Assembly: GCF_900167555.1 (NCBI RefSeq)
Contig: NZ_FUYF01000020.1
Span: forward strand, 1 to 37,929
Reading direction: 5' to 3'
DNA: 37,929 bases
Origin: Gemmiger formicilis
GTDB lineage: Bacteria; Bacillota; Clostridia; Oscillospirales; Ruminococcaceae
Positions 6,688 to 16,421 of this stretch are shown here, one piece after another; positions within the stretch are counted from its first letter, which is position 1; the number at the start of each line of letters is the position of its first letter. Under the pieces are notes generated by a model. It searched no databases and had not been told where the DNA came from. It worked only from the letters and a program-made list of their open reading frames with translations. The position numbers and the translations under genes were made by a program.

Positions 6688-8478
6688 TTATGTGTCAGAC
6701 TCGTCATCGTCGAGTTCTATGTTGTTGATTTCCTGCACATTTTTCATAAAGGCTGCAAAGTTATTTTCTGCGCGCCTCTCGTAGTCGAAGGGATAATACC
6801 CCTCTTTTTCTACCAATGCGTAATTAGGGTGCTTTTTAAGATCAAACTTGTAAGAGTAAAATGGCACAACACCGGAAATCATCAATAAGCAACGATTTCG
6901 CGGCATGGTGCGTATTTCTTCCGGTGTCATCAGATCACGGCTGGCTACTTGATAGTTCTTGGAAAAGGAGCCCTGTGCGCCGAGATTCTCTGTGGTGTTC
7001 AGCACATCGATGGTCCGTTTGCCCAGCTGTTTACCGAAGAACTCCAGCGACTCCGGGTTATTGCCGCCGCCAAGCACAAGCTCTGAATCACAGTTTTCCA
7101 GAATCGTGCCCCAGTCATCACCGTACTGAGATTTTAGCTGTGCGATTGACTGGTAAATCAGGGTACATCCGATATTTCGGCTGCGGATGGTGCTGATCAG
7201 AATCTGGAAGTCCGGAATCATGCCGATGTTCGGAAACTCATCTAAGAGAAACCGCACATGGCGAGGCAGGCAATGATCTTCACGATTGTTTGCGGTATGC
7301 ACAAGAATCTGAAAGCACTGCTGGAACATGACCGCTGCCAAAAAGTTATAGGCTGTGGTGGTGTCTGGTGTGACAACGAACAGCGCCACCTTTTTGTCGC
7401 TGGCCAGCTCTTCCAGGTGAATGGTGTCATCCTCGCAGATCTTCATGATGGAAGGAATATTGAACGCACTCATACGCATACCGAGAGATACATCAATACT
7501 CTGTGCGGTTTTGTCCGGTGCCATATGGTACAGTCCATATTGGCGCGCTGCGAATGACGCAGGCTTTTCCATAGCCAGGTCTTCGAATATATCGTCCAAC
7601 TGGCTGCGTCCCTGTGGTCCGTAACGATGTTGCATCAGCACAAAAAGTTCCATCACGCTGTTCATATTGTGCATCTCAGGTGGTTGCTCAAAATACACAT
7701 AGGCAAGCAGCGCTTCCAGCAGTGAAGTAGAGCCTTCTTCCCATATCGGGTCGGCTGTGTTTTTCTGCCGCGGGTCCTCTTTCATATTTTTGATAAGATT
7801 CTTGGCAACAACCACAATGTCATCCGTGTCATGGATATACGCAAACGGATTGTAGTGGTCGGACTTGTCACGGTCCTTCAGGTTGAACACTTTCACATCA
7901 TACCCTTGCGATAACAGGACATTTCCGTAGGTGTCAAGCAGTTCGCCCTTCGGATCACTGAGTACATAATTGCTGTTAAACTGCAGCAGCTGCGGGCCGG
8001 CTACGCTGTAGCTCTTGCCGGAGCCGGAGGGACCAAACACGATGATATTCTTGTTGCGGTTATAGTTGTTCTCCGCTGTTACCGGCATCTTCATGGCAAG
8101 GCTCAGGGACTCTGTGGCCGTCAGGGGGATGTTCTCACTTGCCTTTTCATGGAGAAACGGCGCAATGTCCGCCGCTGTACCCCAGCGGGCGCTGCCGTAC
8201 TCCTTCTGCGGCACCAGCCGATGACCGCTGTACTTTATGCAGAGGTAAGCAAGACCCGCCAGCAGAATAGCCCCAACACCGCAGCCTACAGGAATCGGCG
8301 CAGAAGACAGTTGCAAGGGATGAAGTACAATTTTGCCAAGATTTACCGCGGCGGCCAGCCTTTGAGTGACCGTTCCGGCAGCCGATACATAGAGAACCCC
8401 AACCCGGTTGCCAAGCCAAAAGCAGCCCAGACTTGCAGCAAGACAGATCAGAATTTGCTTTGTGCGCTGTTCCTTCAT
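6688..8478 (-). CDS. VirD4/TcpA-type coupling ATPase
   Basis: This 596-residue type IV coupling protein has two N-terminal membrane segments (about 9-32 and 63-82), then a cytoplasmic ATPase domain with Walker A GPSGSGKS (149-156), Walker B FLLDEFPNIG (near 410) and a TraG/VirD4 C-terminal region with the LGGGNNPESLEFFGKQLG segment. It brings the relaxase-DNA complex to the secretion channel. The ATG overlaps the PcfB stop (ATGA), so the two are translationally coupled. It appears full length. With no ICE relaxase in the window, its remaining use may be mobilization of other elements, although truncated virB4 argues against a working channel. Confidence 0.95.
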   Translation of the reverse strand: MKEQRTKQILICLAASLGCFWLGNRVGVLYVSAAGTVTQRLAAAVNLGKIVLHPLQLSSAPIPVGCGVGAILLAGLAYLCIKYSGHRLVPQKEYGSARWGTAADIAPFLHEKASENIPLTATESLSLAMKMPVTAENNYNRNKNIIVFGPSGSGKSYSVAGPQLLQFNSNYVLSDPKGELLDTYGNVLLSQGYDVKVFNLKDRDKSDHYNPFAYIHDTDDIVVVAKNLIKNMKEDPRQKNTADPIWEEGSTSLLEALLAYVYFEQPPEMHNMNSVMELFVLMQHRYGPQGRSQLDDIFEDLAMEKPASFAARQYGLYHMAPDKTAQSIDVSLGMRMSAFNIPSIMKICEDDTIHLEELASDKKVALFVVTPDTTTAYNFLAAVMFQQCFQILVHTANNREDHCLPRHVRFLLDEFPNIGMIPDFQILISTIRSRNIGCTLIYQSIAQLKSQYGDDWGTILENCDSELVLGGGNNPESLEFFGKQLGKRTIDVLNTTENLGAQGSFSKNYQVASRDLMTPEEIRTMPRNRCLLMISGVVPFYSYKFDLKKHPNYALVEKEGYYPFDYERRAENNFAAFMKNVQEINNIELDDDESDT

Positions 8479-8921
8479 AGCCGCTCACCTCGCTCCTGCG
8501 CCGGCGGCGGGCGGTGCTGGTTCAGCTCCTTCGTGCGCTGCATAGCCCGTTCGGACAACTCCTGCAGCAGACTGGTGGGACGTTCCTTGCCGCGCGCAGC
8601 AATGCAGTTTTCAATGGCGGTCTGGATGCGGTCCACGTCCTGCCCCTTGAACCACAGGTTCAACTGCCCGGTGTCCTTGTCCTTGGTAATGGCAAAGTCC
8701 ACCGAGTATTCCTTGAGCTGCCGCCTGACATAGGGCAGTGTCTTGTCGTTCAGCTCCACCGAAGCGAGAGCCTGCGACTGCCGGTTCAGTGATTGAATTG
8801 ATTGCTGCCCATACTGCCGCGCTTGCAGCATACTGGCAACCGCCTGCAATATCCCAAAGATGCCCTGCCCGGCAAGCTTGGCTGCGTTGATTTGCACCCG
8901 GATGGCCGTTTCTTCTACCAT
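8475..8921 (-). CDS. PcfB-family (DUF3801) conjugation accessory protein
   Basis: This 148-residue protein begins VEETAIRVQINAAKLAGQGIF and has the YSVDFAITKDKDTGQLNLWFKGQDVDRI core typical of PcfB. In enterococcal pheromone plasmids PcfB is needed for conjugation and is encoded beside the coupling protein PcfC. The Pro/Arg-rich tail is variable. It starts at 8921 after an AAGGTGAT ribosome binding site and its stop overlaps the virD4 ATG, fitting a shared role at substrate recruitment. Confidence 0.9.
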   Translation of the reverse strand: MVEETAIRVQINAAKLAGQGIFGILQAVASMLQARQYGQQSIQSLNRQSQALASVELNDKTLPYVRRQLKEYSVDFAITKDKDTGQLNLWFKGQDVDRIQTAIENCIAARGKERPTSLLQELSERAMQRTKELNQHRPPPAQERGERL

Positions 8922-8961
8922 GCGGTATCACCTTCGCTTTCTCCGCAATAAAATTTCAGCC

Positions 8962-9369
8962 TCACCACGGCAGCGGAACGCCGGTGCGTTGGGCGTATGC
9001 TTCGATTCTTTTTCCCAACCTGTATTGCTGCAAGCGGTCCGGCAGGCTGTATTCCAGTGTGCGGATTTTTACATGGTGATTCATTGCGCACTTGAAAAAG
9101 GCGTACAGGTACCGCTCCTTGCCGCTGATCTGCCGCATACGGCTGACATACACGCAGTCGACCTTGCCGTCCTTGATACTGCGCAGCATACTCTGATACC
9201 CATCACGCAGCGGGCCGTGCCCTTTATAATCGATGCTGCCGCCGACTACCGTCCAGCCGTCGTCACCGGCCTGCCTGCAGCAGGCATCGTAGCTCGCGCG
9301 GGTCGCCGCGCAGTCACCGGGAATGCGCGCATACACCCATGCACGGGGCAATTTTTCTTGATTTGGCAT
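8962..9369 (-). CDS. resolvase-like protein lacking the catalytic serine
   Basis: This 135-residue protein has the N-terminal fold pattern of serine recombinases: WVYARIPGD, CRQAGDDGWTVVGG, YKGHGPLRDGYQSMLRSIKDGKVDCVYVSRM and a long helix before LEYSL. In active enzymes the first motif reads YARxS with the nucleophilic serine; here the position is proline. The usual LDRLSR motif is also altered (SRMRQIS), and no DNA-binding domain follows. It is therefore unlikely to recombine DNA and may be a structural or regulatory remnant adopted by the ICE. Its ATG overlaps the stop of the PP-loop gene (TAATG), so the two are coupled. Confidence 0.7.
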   Translation of the reverse strand: MPNQEKLPRAWVYARIPGDCAATRASYDACCRQAGDDGWTVVGGSIDYKGHGPLRDGYQSMLRSIKDGKVDCVYVSRMRQISGKERYLYAFFKCAMNHHVKIRTLEYSLPDRLQQYRLGKRIEAYAQRTGVPLPW

Positions 9370-10124
9370 TATCTCTCTACCTCCAGCTCTTGGTCATAAA
9401 AACTCAATTGCTCGCCTTCTAAACGGAACCGCAGGTCCAGCTCGGCAAATGTGAAATTACGATTGAAGCGTTCCGTCGCCTTATTTGGTGTATCCTGCAA
9501 TTCCAGCATCAGCTGCCACAAGTCAGGATGCGCCCGGTACAGATGCCGCAGCTCGGTCATGGATGCGTTGGGACAGAACCAGCACCCGCCGCGGTGGCTG
9601 TACTCATACAGCGGCGACAGCAGCCCCTCCTGCCTGCACATGGCAAATGCATCCTGCTCTGTCACGCCGTACTTTGCCATAAGGGAAACCTGGTCAGGCT
9701 TTAGCCGCTCCAGTCTGATCGGTTCATCCGCGGCAAGACCTAAATAGGAAACCGTACCCGGCGGCAAACTCTCTTTATAGGCTTCCAGTGGCGGAACCTT
9801 GCAATCTCGTTGAATTGCACAGCGCCCAGCCAGCGGAAAAGCGGCAAGCTTTCCCTGTGCATTGCCGCGGCTCACCACATGGTAAAAGCAATCCAGATAC
9901 GTCTTTTCAGCGTGCAAAACTCTTGTGGGGATACCGCGCTTTTCAAAGTACGGAATTGCGGTTTCATAGATAAACTGGGTATGCTCGGGCAGCTCGCCGG
10001 ATATCTCCTTGCTGAACATGACCTCAGTGTATATGATTTCGTCCAGCGGTTCGCCATGCTGCAAGGCCAGCAGTGCTGTTGCATTGCTGTCTTTGCCGAA
10101 GCTCGAACAGATGATATGTTTCAT
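9369..10124 (-). CDS. PP-loop ATP pyrophosphatase (PAPS reductase-like) protein
   Basis: This 251-residue protein starts MKHIICSSFGKDSNATALLAL, where SFGKDS is the PP-loop that binds ATP in PAPS reductase, DndC and IbrA-like enzymes. A C-terminal GGCWFCPNA motif (CxxC) could bind a metal or take part in sulfur chemistry. The substrate is unknown. The ATG at 10124 is preferred because GGTGA lies 5 nt upstream; GTG and TTG codons slightly upstream are alternatives. It opens the transfer block after the adhesin terminator and is coupled to the resolvase-like gene, so it may serve the element rather than host sulfur metabolism (inference). Confidence 0.82.
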   Translation of the reverse strand: MKHIICSSFGKDSNATALLALQHGEPLDEIIYTEVMFSKEISGELPEHTQFIYETAIPYFEKRGIPTRVLHAEKTYLDCFYHVVSRGNAQGKLAAFPLAGRCAIQRDCKVPPLEAYKESLPPGTVSYLGLAADEPIRLERLKPDQVSLMAKYGVTEQDAFAMCRQEGLLSPLYEYSHRGGCWFCPNASMTELRHLYRAHPDLWQLMLELQDTPNKATERFNRNFTFAELDLRFRLEGEQLSFYDQELEVER

Positions 10125-10134
10125 GTCATTCACC

Positions 10135-10166
10135 AATAAAAATAGGGCGGCCCGCGAGAGTCGCCC
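10135..10166 (-). terminator. terminator after the adhesin gene
   Basis: On the - strand GGGCGAC and GCCGCCC form a GC-rich stem with one mismatch, followed by a TATTTTTATT tract. It lies 26 nt after the adhesin stop and directly before the PP-loop gene, so it should limit adhesin transcripts entering the transfer block. Confidence 0.6.
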
Positions 10167-10192
10167 ATACCATGTACGTGTTTCATAGATTT

Positions 10193-13100
10193 TTAGTGCT
10201 CGCTCTCATCCGGTTTGGATTTGCGGCGCTTGTATGCAAAAATTCCGAAGCCGACGATAGACCCAAATACCGCTGCCGAAAGCAGCGCAAACGGGAAACC
10301 ATCGCCCGTTTGGGGAATGACCGGCATCGGCGCAGGCGTTGTCGTGGGCGTGCTTGCCGGTGCAGGGGCAGGCGTAGGCGTGCTGTTCGGCGTCGGCTGC
10401 GGCGTATTGCTCGGCGTGTCCTCATGCGGTGTTTCCTCGGGGATGCGTGCATCCTTCATAACGACAGTCTGAAGCTCACCGGTGGGCAGCACGGTAAAGG
10501 CAATGCTTTCCGCAAGCTGATAGCCATTGGGGGCGGCAATCTCCGTCAGCGTATAGTCACCGGCAGGCAGCTTTTCAATATAGTGGGGCTTGTCCTCGGA
10601 AACCCACTGTGCAACCATGTTGCCGTCCGTATCCTTGATGACCAGCTCAGCGCCGGGCAGCTCTTTACCCGTGGCAATGTCAACCTTGGAGATTTGTACC
10701 CTGGTAATGTCATCTTTCATGATCACCGTGGCATCGTCCAGCAGCTCCCATTCCTCCCAGGGAATGATCCAGAGCTTCTTTTTATCCTTCAGATAATAGA
10801 CGTCAGCCTCATCCAGTTCATGGCTGTCAGCATCTGTTTTGCGTTCCAGACGGAACACAATATCGTCTGCAACGGCATACCCACCAGCAGGCCGCATTTC
10901 CGTCAGCGTGTATTCTTCGTCAAAATGCAACCCCGTCACACGGTGCGGCGTGTCGGTGGATACCCAGGTGTCAACAACGTTGTCCTTCGTATCCTTGATG
11001 ATCAGCGTCGCACCGGGCAGTTCTTCGCCGTTGGTCAAATCTCGCTTACTCACCCACATTTCAGTAGGCGTGTTGACGCAGGTGCTGTCCAGCACCTGCA
11101 GGATTTCGCCGTCATAGGTGAAGGTGACATCCATCTCTGCATCGTTGAGATAGTATCCCTGCGGGGCGCGCAGCTCGCGGATAAAGTAATTGCCGCTGTT
11201 GGTCGAGGCATCCAGTCGGTCACTCTGGCCGTACCACTCACCGCGGATGGGAACATCGCAGTTGAAATAGGTGTAGCCGTCCGCAACGGTCTCGGGACTG
11301 GTACAGATCAAATCACCGGCAGAGAACAGCTTGTTACCGTCCATGTCGTAGATGTCATCACGGGTGTACAGGTTGAACACAGCACCAGCCAGATATTTGC
11401 CGGTTTCCTGATTGATCTTGTACACACCCACGCGAGCATGCTCACGGTCATTGTAGAAACCAAGGGTCTGCTGTTCAGCCAGTTCCGCAGAGGCTTCCGA
11501 TGCGCGTACAACATCAAAATACTGTTCATTGTCGCCATTTTTGACGATGCTCTTTGCCATGACTACATCGTTCAGCTGATTATCCCAAGAAAAAGTCACA
11601 TCATAGCTGTCCGTAGTACCAACATAGCCGTAGGGCGGCTTAGTTTCCTCCACATGGTAGCTGCCCAGCGGCAGGGTAATACTGACCTCGCCGAGCGTGC
11701 CGTCGTGGATGGCCGACAGAAAATCATAGGTCGCCTTGGTGCGGGACGGTGCAAACACAGCAGTGTCTGCACTGCCGTCACCGGTGGTAACAACCGCTAC
11801 CACGTCGCCCTTGGCATACCAGAGCGTTCGGCTGCCGTTGGCATCCAGCTGGCGGTCCTGCGTGTAGATGTCCTCGGCAGCCGTAATGGTGTATTCCGCA
11901 CCGGCCAGCGGGCGCAGCGTATAGACAAAGTCGGAATCGGCCTCGCCGGTCATCCAGGGGTCAATCAAATCGTTGGTTTCAATCTTTCCGGTCAAGGTCT
12001 CGCCGGTCTTACGGATAGTCAGTTTGCCCAGCGTTTCCTCATTCCAGTAGTCCTCACCAATGACAAGCGTATCCATGCCGTCCTCATTGTCGTCGACGGT
12101 GGCCTTGTAGATGCGGTCCGTGGAAATATCGAAATCGACATAGTAGTTGCCGCTGTCAGCCCACTCGTTGTAGAATCCGTTCGGACCGACAGTCTCCACA
12201 ATGCGGTATTTGCCCAGTGGCAGCTTTTCAGGCAGGGTCAGGATACCTTCCTCGTTGGTGTAGAAGGTATCCACGTTCTTGGTCAGATGCCCGTTTACCG
12301 TGTCCGTCATCGTGACCAGCTTGGGCTTCCCGTTTTCCAGCCGATAGTTGCCGTTGTCATCCAGCCAATAGATCTGGAAGGCTGTGTTCGGCAGCAGGAC
12401 CGGTTTGCCGGTTTCCGTATCGAGTTTCGTGATTTTTAAATACACTTCAATCTCCTCATCCAGTACCGTAAATTTCTGATAGGAATCCGATGCTTTCATC
12501 ACACTGTCCTTCGGCGTGGCCATCGCGCCCCAGGGGTTGTTGTCCTGCTCGGGGTCGATGCTGACCAGGAACGGCTCTGCCTGGAACAAATCGTGCGGCG
12601 TCGTGGTCTCCACGACCAGATAGGTGCCGTAGGAAAGCCCCTGCACGCGAATGTCGCCGGAATCATTGCTGAAGATCTCGGCCAGCTGATACTCATTGGC
12701 ACGCCCCGTGGGCTGCCAGCCATAACCCTTGCCGTTCTTGTTGTCACCTGACGCGGTCAGCGTCCTGTTATAGGCGGCAATTTCATCGGCGTTGACCTCG
12801 TAGGTCTTGGCAATGGCCTGCGTCTCACCGGAGAAATCCCACTTGGGGTGCTCGTTGTCGTATTCCTTATTGATATAGGCATCCAGAATGCTTTGCAGAG
12901 TGTAGCTTCCGGTGCGGGTCTGGTCAAACTGCTCGACCTTGGACAAGTCGGACACAAGATAGAAGGTGAAGCCTGCGCCCTCCAGCTCCAGTCCATTGGA
13001 CTGCCCGCTGGAGGATACGACCTTGCTGATCTCCACATTGCCCTTCGCGACCTGATCCTGACTTTCGGTCAGGCCGCTGTCCTTATGGATGTGGTAGTTG

Positions 13101-16100
13101 CCGTTGTAGGTCGCGGTATCACTGGCAAAGGTGGTTTTCTCCACATACCAGCCCTCGTCTGCATAGCTGGGCGTGATGTAGTAGTTGTGCTCGTCGCAGA
13201 GATACCCGGGCGCATAGGACAGGTAATAGGCATCGTAGGTCCAGGTGCCGTCCAGAGCCTTGCTTTTGGAGATGGTGCTGAACTGGTTCTTGTATACCCA
13301 ATCTGTATACTGCCCGTTGCTGGCTGCCAGCGCGGCAACCTGCCCGGTAGCTGCCTTGGTGCGGCTGTCCACCGTAGGATAGGTGCCGGAAACAGCAAGA
13401 GCGCCCTCACGCAGCGGAATGACCGTGCCGGTGGAGCGCTCTACTACATAATATTTTCCGAGGTACAGGTTGGAGAAGGTCAGCCAGCCGTCCTCGATTT
13501 TTGCACTGGCTACGAGATTGTCCTTTTTCAGCACGGGTAGATAATCGCTGATCCACTGCCCGCTGTTGTCACGAATCGTAGTGTGCCAGAGGGGATTGCC
13601 GTTGGAATCTATGATTTTGGAATAGTCCACGACGCCGGTCACACCATCAGGGTGGGTAATATCCTCGGCGGCGTACAGGTCGTACACTGCGCCGTCCAGC
13701 ACGGCATTGCCGTGAGCAGCGTCGCCTGTCACATACCGCTGTGCATCCAAATCAACCTTAGAGATGCTGATTTCGCCCAGCGTGCGGTCATTCTTCATGA
13801 TGCCGTCCGCCGCCGTGGTGGTGTAGTCGTCCTCATTGGCAGCCTTGCCGCTGGCATCGGTGGTATAGCTCCGGGAGGCATCCTTGGGGGAGTCATAGAT
13901 GGTGACGGTGGTTTCTACGCCGCCGCTGGTCACCAGCTTTGTGCCGCCCCTATCGCCAGCGGCAATGTCGGCATTGTAGTTACCATTGCCCAACCACAGG
14001 ACAGAATTGTTGTTGTCAGCCGTAATTTCCACATAGTAGGCGCGCTTGCCCAGTGCTGTGCCCGCCGTGCCGGGATGGTCAATGTCTGTCCAGTCGCCGA
14101 AATACCCTGCGGGGGCCTTCGTCTCCACAAGGATGAACCTGCCCTCATTGCGCTGCGTGTAGTACAGTGTATGGCGCATCGTGTCGTTTGTGGCGTAGGC
14201 GGCGCTGTTGATGACGGCATAGGTGCCGTCACCCTGGCGCTGAATGCTGTAGGTGTTGTAGCCGCCCGTGGGCTGGTATTTGCCGGTCACGACGTCCCAC
14301 TGGTAGATTTCATACCGGGCATCGCCTGCAATCTGGTTGCCGGTCTCACTGTCCGTCTTTTTGACGTTGATCTGCAGTGACCACTCAGCATTGCGCATCT
14401 CGTAGGCATTGTTGGAATTGGCCGGTACTGTAATGGTCTGGTGACTGCCGTTGCTGCCCCAGTAGGATTCAAAACCGTAGGGGATGGTGACTTCGTCATA
14501 ACGGAACTGTAAAGATGCAAGCTGTGCCTGCGCGCTGGCAATAGCATTATTTACAGCGCTCTGTGCTTCTGCCTGAATGGCGGCAACCGCAGAATCTCGC
14601 TCGCTGTTGGCGGCTGCGTCTGCAGCTTCTTTCGTAGTATAGGGGCCGACGCTGCCACTGCGGCCATCTACGGTCTTGGATACAGTGTAATGCACAGACC
14701 AGCTGGCAGATGCTGCACCGCCGTTATTCTGGTAATTGTCGTCGTTGGTGTGGCCGCCTGTAGTGACGGTCTGCACACCGGCAGGGGAGATGCTCCAGCT
14801 GCCGCCGTCAATTGTTCCAGACTTGGTGATAGGCTCGATTTCAATCGTGGCACCGTCAACCTTTTCCAGCGTTTTCAGCTGGATCTTATCGGTGGTGATA
14901 CCATAGGTCAGATCTACGGTGCCGCTGGCGGACTGTGCAGGGGCTTCCCAACTGGCATAATACTCCTGTACGACAGGCTTCGGCTCTTCCGTTTCCTCCT
15001 CACTGATTTCAGGGCCAATCAGGGCAACGGTCTGCCAACCGCTGCGCGCAGGGGTATAAATGTAGGTGTAGTAGCCGCGGGGCTTTGCATAGGCAACAGC
15101 GCCGTCCAGCAGGGCCTGCGCGGATTCCAGATAGATTTTTGCAGCAGTGCTCTCGGGATAATTTTCAATCAGCCACAGCTGGGTATCATCATAAATCGTG
15201 TAGCAGAAATCCAAAAGAGAGATTTCTTCAGTATCTTCTGCAGAAAAAGCGACGGGCGTATCGGGCAGCAATTCCATAGAGAGCTGGTCCAGACCGCCCC
15301 AGATGCGGTACTGGTTGCCGTAGTGGTCACCGGGAATGCACTGATCTGCGCTGACCAGAGAAGTGTTCGTATAAGTGTACGGCGGACAACCCTTGGGCTG
15401 GCCGTTGGCACCGTGGGTGCAGCAGTAGGCTTCCTCGCCATTGAACCAGATCAGCCAGGTGCCATTGACCTTCTCGACCTTGGTGATTTTACCGCTGGTA
15501 ACGGCAGGCGTGGGACGCTCGGCGTAGGCGGCGACGTCTGTAGTTTCTGCGAACGGTGCGGCCATGGTGCGGCTGCGGTCAATTACAATGTGCAGCGCTT
15601 TCGTCAGCGTACTGCCATCCGGGGCAGTGTAGACAAGCTGCGCGGAAAAGTCGGCATCTGCCTGTACATACAGACCCATAACCGCGGCGGACGTTTCGGT
15701 ATACTCGCTATGCACAAGGCTGCTGCGCGTAGCCTCATCGGCGGGAGCACCGTAGAAGTCCAGCACCGTCACTTCGTTGGGAAGTACCACATCCAGACTG
15801 CTGCCGTCTGCAGGGTATTCCACCTGTGCAAGAATGGGCGCAACGGTATAGTCGGTGCCCTCCAGCAACGGAGCCATCATCGTCAGGTCGTCGCCGTTCA
15901 GGGTGTCTGCACTCAGGTAACTGTCTGTGCTTTCCTCCAACTGGTAATCCAGCCAGGCGGAAATGCCGATTTTTGTTTCACCCGTGGCAACAGGCAAGCC
16001 CTGGCTGCCCATATAGGAACCAGTCGGCGCATCTGGTAAGTCTGTGTACAAAACAGCGCCGTCGAAGGTATAGTCGGTGGATGTCTCCACCGGCGCATCC

Positions 16101-16351
16101 TCGTCGGCGATTTGGGTAACCATAAGTGTTTCGCTGTCCTCGGGGGTATTTTCACCTGGGTCTGGATCGCTTTCATCAGTTTGCGGTGCATCCGGTGTGA
16201 CGTTTTTGTTGTCCTGCACCACGATAGGCGTACCATCTGCATCGGCCTGTAGTGCCTCCGCAAACGCCCCAGAGGGGAACATGGAACAGCACATCATGGC
16301 TGCCATACATAAGGCTACTACGCGCTGCTTGAGCTTGAACTTGTGACTCAT
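10193..16351 (-). CDS. giant sortase-anchored SpaA/Cna-B adhesin
   Basis: This 2052-residue cell-wall protein has a signal peptide (VVALCMAAMMCCSMFPSGAFA) and an N-terminal region with AYCCTHGANG that could be a Cys-Gln thioester adhesin domain. An Ala-rich helix (AADAAANSERDS onward) follows, then about eight Cna-B/SpaA-type domains. Each Cna-B domain carries the E-box (YxVxE followed by P/G-Y, for example VETKAP, VETVGP, EETKPP, TEIAAP) and most carry an N-terminal xxxKxD/T strand, so internal Lys-Asn isopeptide bonds are expected. The C-terminus has a Pro/Thr spacer, the sorting motif IPQTG, a hydrophobic segment and KRRKSK. The ATG at 16351 follows AAGGA. The in-frame extension to 16804 is only the shadow of the blaI-type gene. 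Such proteins in ICEs probably promote mating-pair or host contact. No sortase is in the window. Confidence 0.92.
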   Translation of the reverse strand: MSHKFKLKQRVVALCMAAMMCCSMFPSGAFAEALQADADGTPIVVQDNKNVTPDAPQTDESDPDPGENTPEDSETLMVTQIADEDAPVETSTDYTFDGAVLYTDLPDAPTGSYMGSQGLPVATGETKIGISAWLDYQLEESTDSYLSADTLNGDDLTMMAPLLEGTDYTVAPILAQVEYPADGSSLDVVLPNEVTVLDFYGAPADEATRSSLVHSEYTETSAAVMGLYVQADADFSAQLVYTAPDGSTLTKALHIVIDRSRTMAAPFAETTDVAAYAERPTPAVTSGKITKVEKVNGTWLIWFNGEEAYCCTHGANGQPKGCPPYTYTNTSLVSADQCIPGDHYGNQYRIWGGLDQLSMELLPDTPVAFSAEDTEEISLLDFCYTIYDDTQLWLIENYPESTAAKIYLESAQALLDGAVAYAKPRGYYTYIYTPARSGWQTVALIGPEISEEETEEPKPVVQEYYASWEAPAQSASGTVDLTYGITTDKIQLKTLEKVDGATIEIEPITKSGTIDGGSWSISPAGVQTVTTGGHTNDDNYQNNGGAASASWSVHYTVSKTVDGRSGSVGPYTTKEAADAAANSERDSAVAAIQAEAQSAVNNAIASAQAQLASLQFRYDEVTIPYGFESYWGSNGSHQTITVPANSNNAYEMRNAEWSLQINVKKTDSETGNQIAGDARYEIYQWDVVTGKYQPTGGYNTYSIQRQGDGTYAVINSAAYATNDTMRHTLYYTQRNEGRFILVETKAPAGYFGDWTDIDHPGTAGTALGKRAYYVEITADNNNSVLWLGNGNYNADIAAGDRGGTKLVTSGGVETTVTIYDSPKDASRSYTTDASGKAANEDDYTTTAADGIMKNDRTLGEISISKVDLDAQRYVTGDAAHGNAVLDGAVYDLYAAEDITHPDGVTGVVDYSKIIDSNGNPLWHTTIRDNSGQWISDYLPVLKKDNLVASAKIEDGWLTFSNLYLGKYYVVERSTGTVIPLREGALAVSGTYPTVDSRTKAATGQVAALAASNGQYTDWVYKNQFSTISKSKALDGTWTYDAYYLSYAPGYLCDEHNYYITPSYADEGWYVEKTTFASDTATYNGNYHIHKDSGLTESQDQVAKGNVEISKVVSSSGQSNGLELEGAGFTFYLVSDLSKVEQFDQTRTGSYTLQSILDAYINKEYDNEHPKWDFSGETQAIAKTYEVNADEIAAYNRTLTASGDNKNGKGYGWQPTGRANEYQLAEIFSNDSGDIRVQGLSYGTYLVVETTTPHDLFQAEPFLVSIDPEQDNNPWGAMATPKDSVMKASDSYQKFTVLDEEIEVYLKITKLDTETGKPVLLPNTAFQIYWLDDNGNYRLENGKPKLVTMTDTVNGHLTKNVDTFYTNEEGILTLPEKLPLGKYRIVETVGPNGFYNEWADSGNYYVDFDISTDRIYKATVDDNEDGMDTLVIGEDYWNEETLGKLTIRKTGETLTGKIETNDLIDPWMTGEADSDFVYTLRPLAGAEYTITAAEDIYTQDRQLDANGSRTLWYAKGDVVAVVTTGDGSADTAVFAPSRTKATYDFLSAIHDGTLGEVSITLPLGSYHVEETKPPYGYVGTTDSYDVTFSWDNQLNDVVMAKSIVKNGDNEQYFDVVRASEASAELAEQQTLGFYNDREHARVGVYKINQETGKYLAGAVFNLYTRDDIYDMDGNKLFSAGDLICTSPETVADGYTYFNCDVPIRGEWYGQSDRLDASTNSGNYFIRELRAPQGYYLNDAEMDVTFTYDGEILQVLDSTCVNTPTEMWVSKRDLTNGEELPGATLIIKDTKDNVVDTWVSTDTPHRVTGLHFDEEYTLTEMRPAGGYAVADDIVFRLERKTDADSHELDEADVYYLKDKKKLWIIPWEEWELLDDATVIMKDDITRVQISKVDIATGKELPGAELVIKDTDGNMVAQWVSEDKPHYIEKLPAGDYTLTEIAAPNGYQLAESIAFTVLPTGELQTVVMKDARIPEETPHEDTPSNTPQPTPNSTPTPAPAPASTPTTTPAPMPVIPQTGDGFPFALLSAAVFGSIVGFGIFAYKRRKSKPDESEH

Positions 16352-16385
16352 TGAACAGGATTCCTTTCTATGTGCAAAATTATCT

Positions 16386-16421
16386 ATATAAAAAGTGCCT
16401 GCCGAACAAACAGCAGACACT
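16386..16421 (-). terminator. terminator or attenuator between blaI-type gene and adhesin
   Basis: AGTGTCTGC and GCAGGCACT form a 9-bp stem with one G-T pair, followed on the - strand by TTTTTATAT. It lies only 35 nt before the adhesin ATG. Either a promoter sits within that short gap or adhesin expression depends on read-through, as in attenuation. Confidence 0.7.

Noticed and set aside
10172-12439. 755-codon open frame on the + strand
   Set aside because: It lies antisense to the adhesin's repeated GC-rich domains, shows no protein family pattern and has no start signal; a shadow frame.
12848-16039. Several 230-450-codon + strand frames opposite the adhesin
   Set aside because: They are the same antisense effect of a long GC-rich gene, with no recognisable domains or ribosome binding sites.
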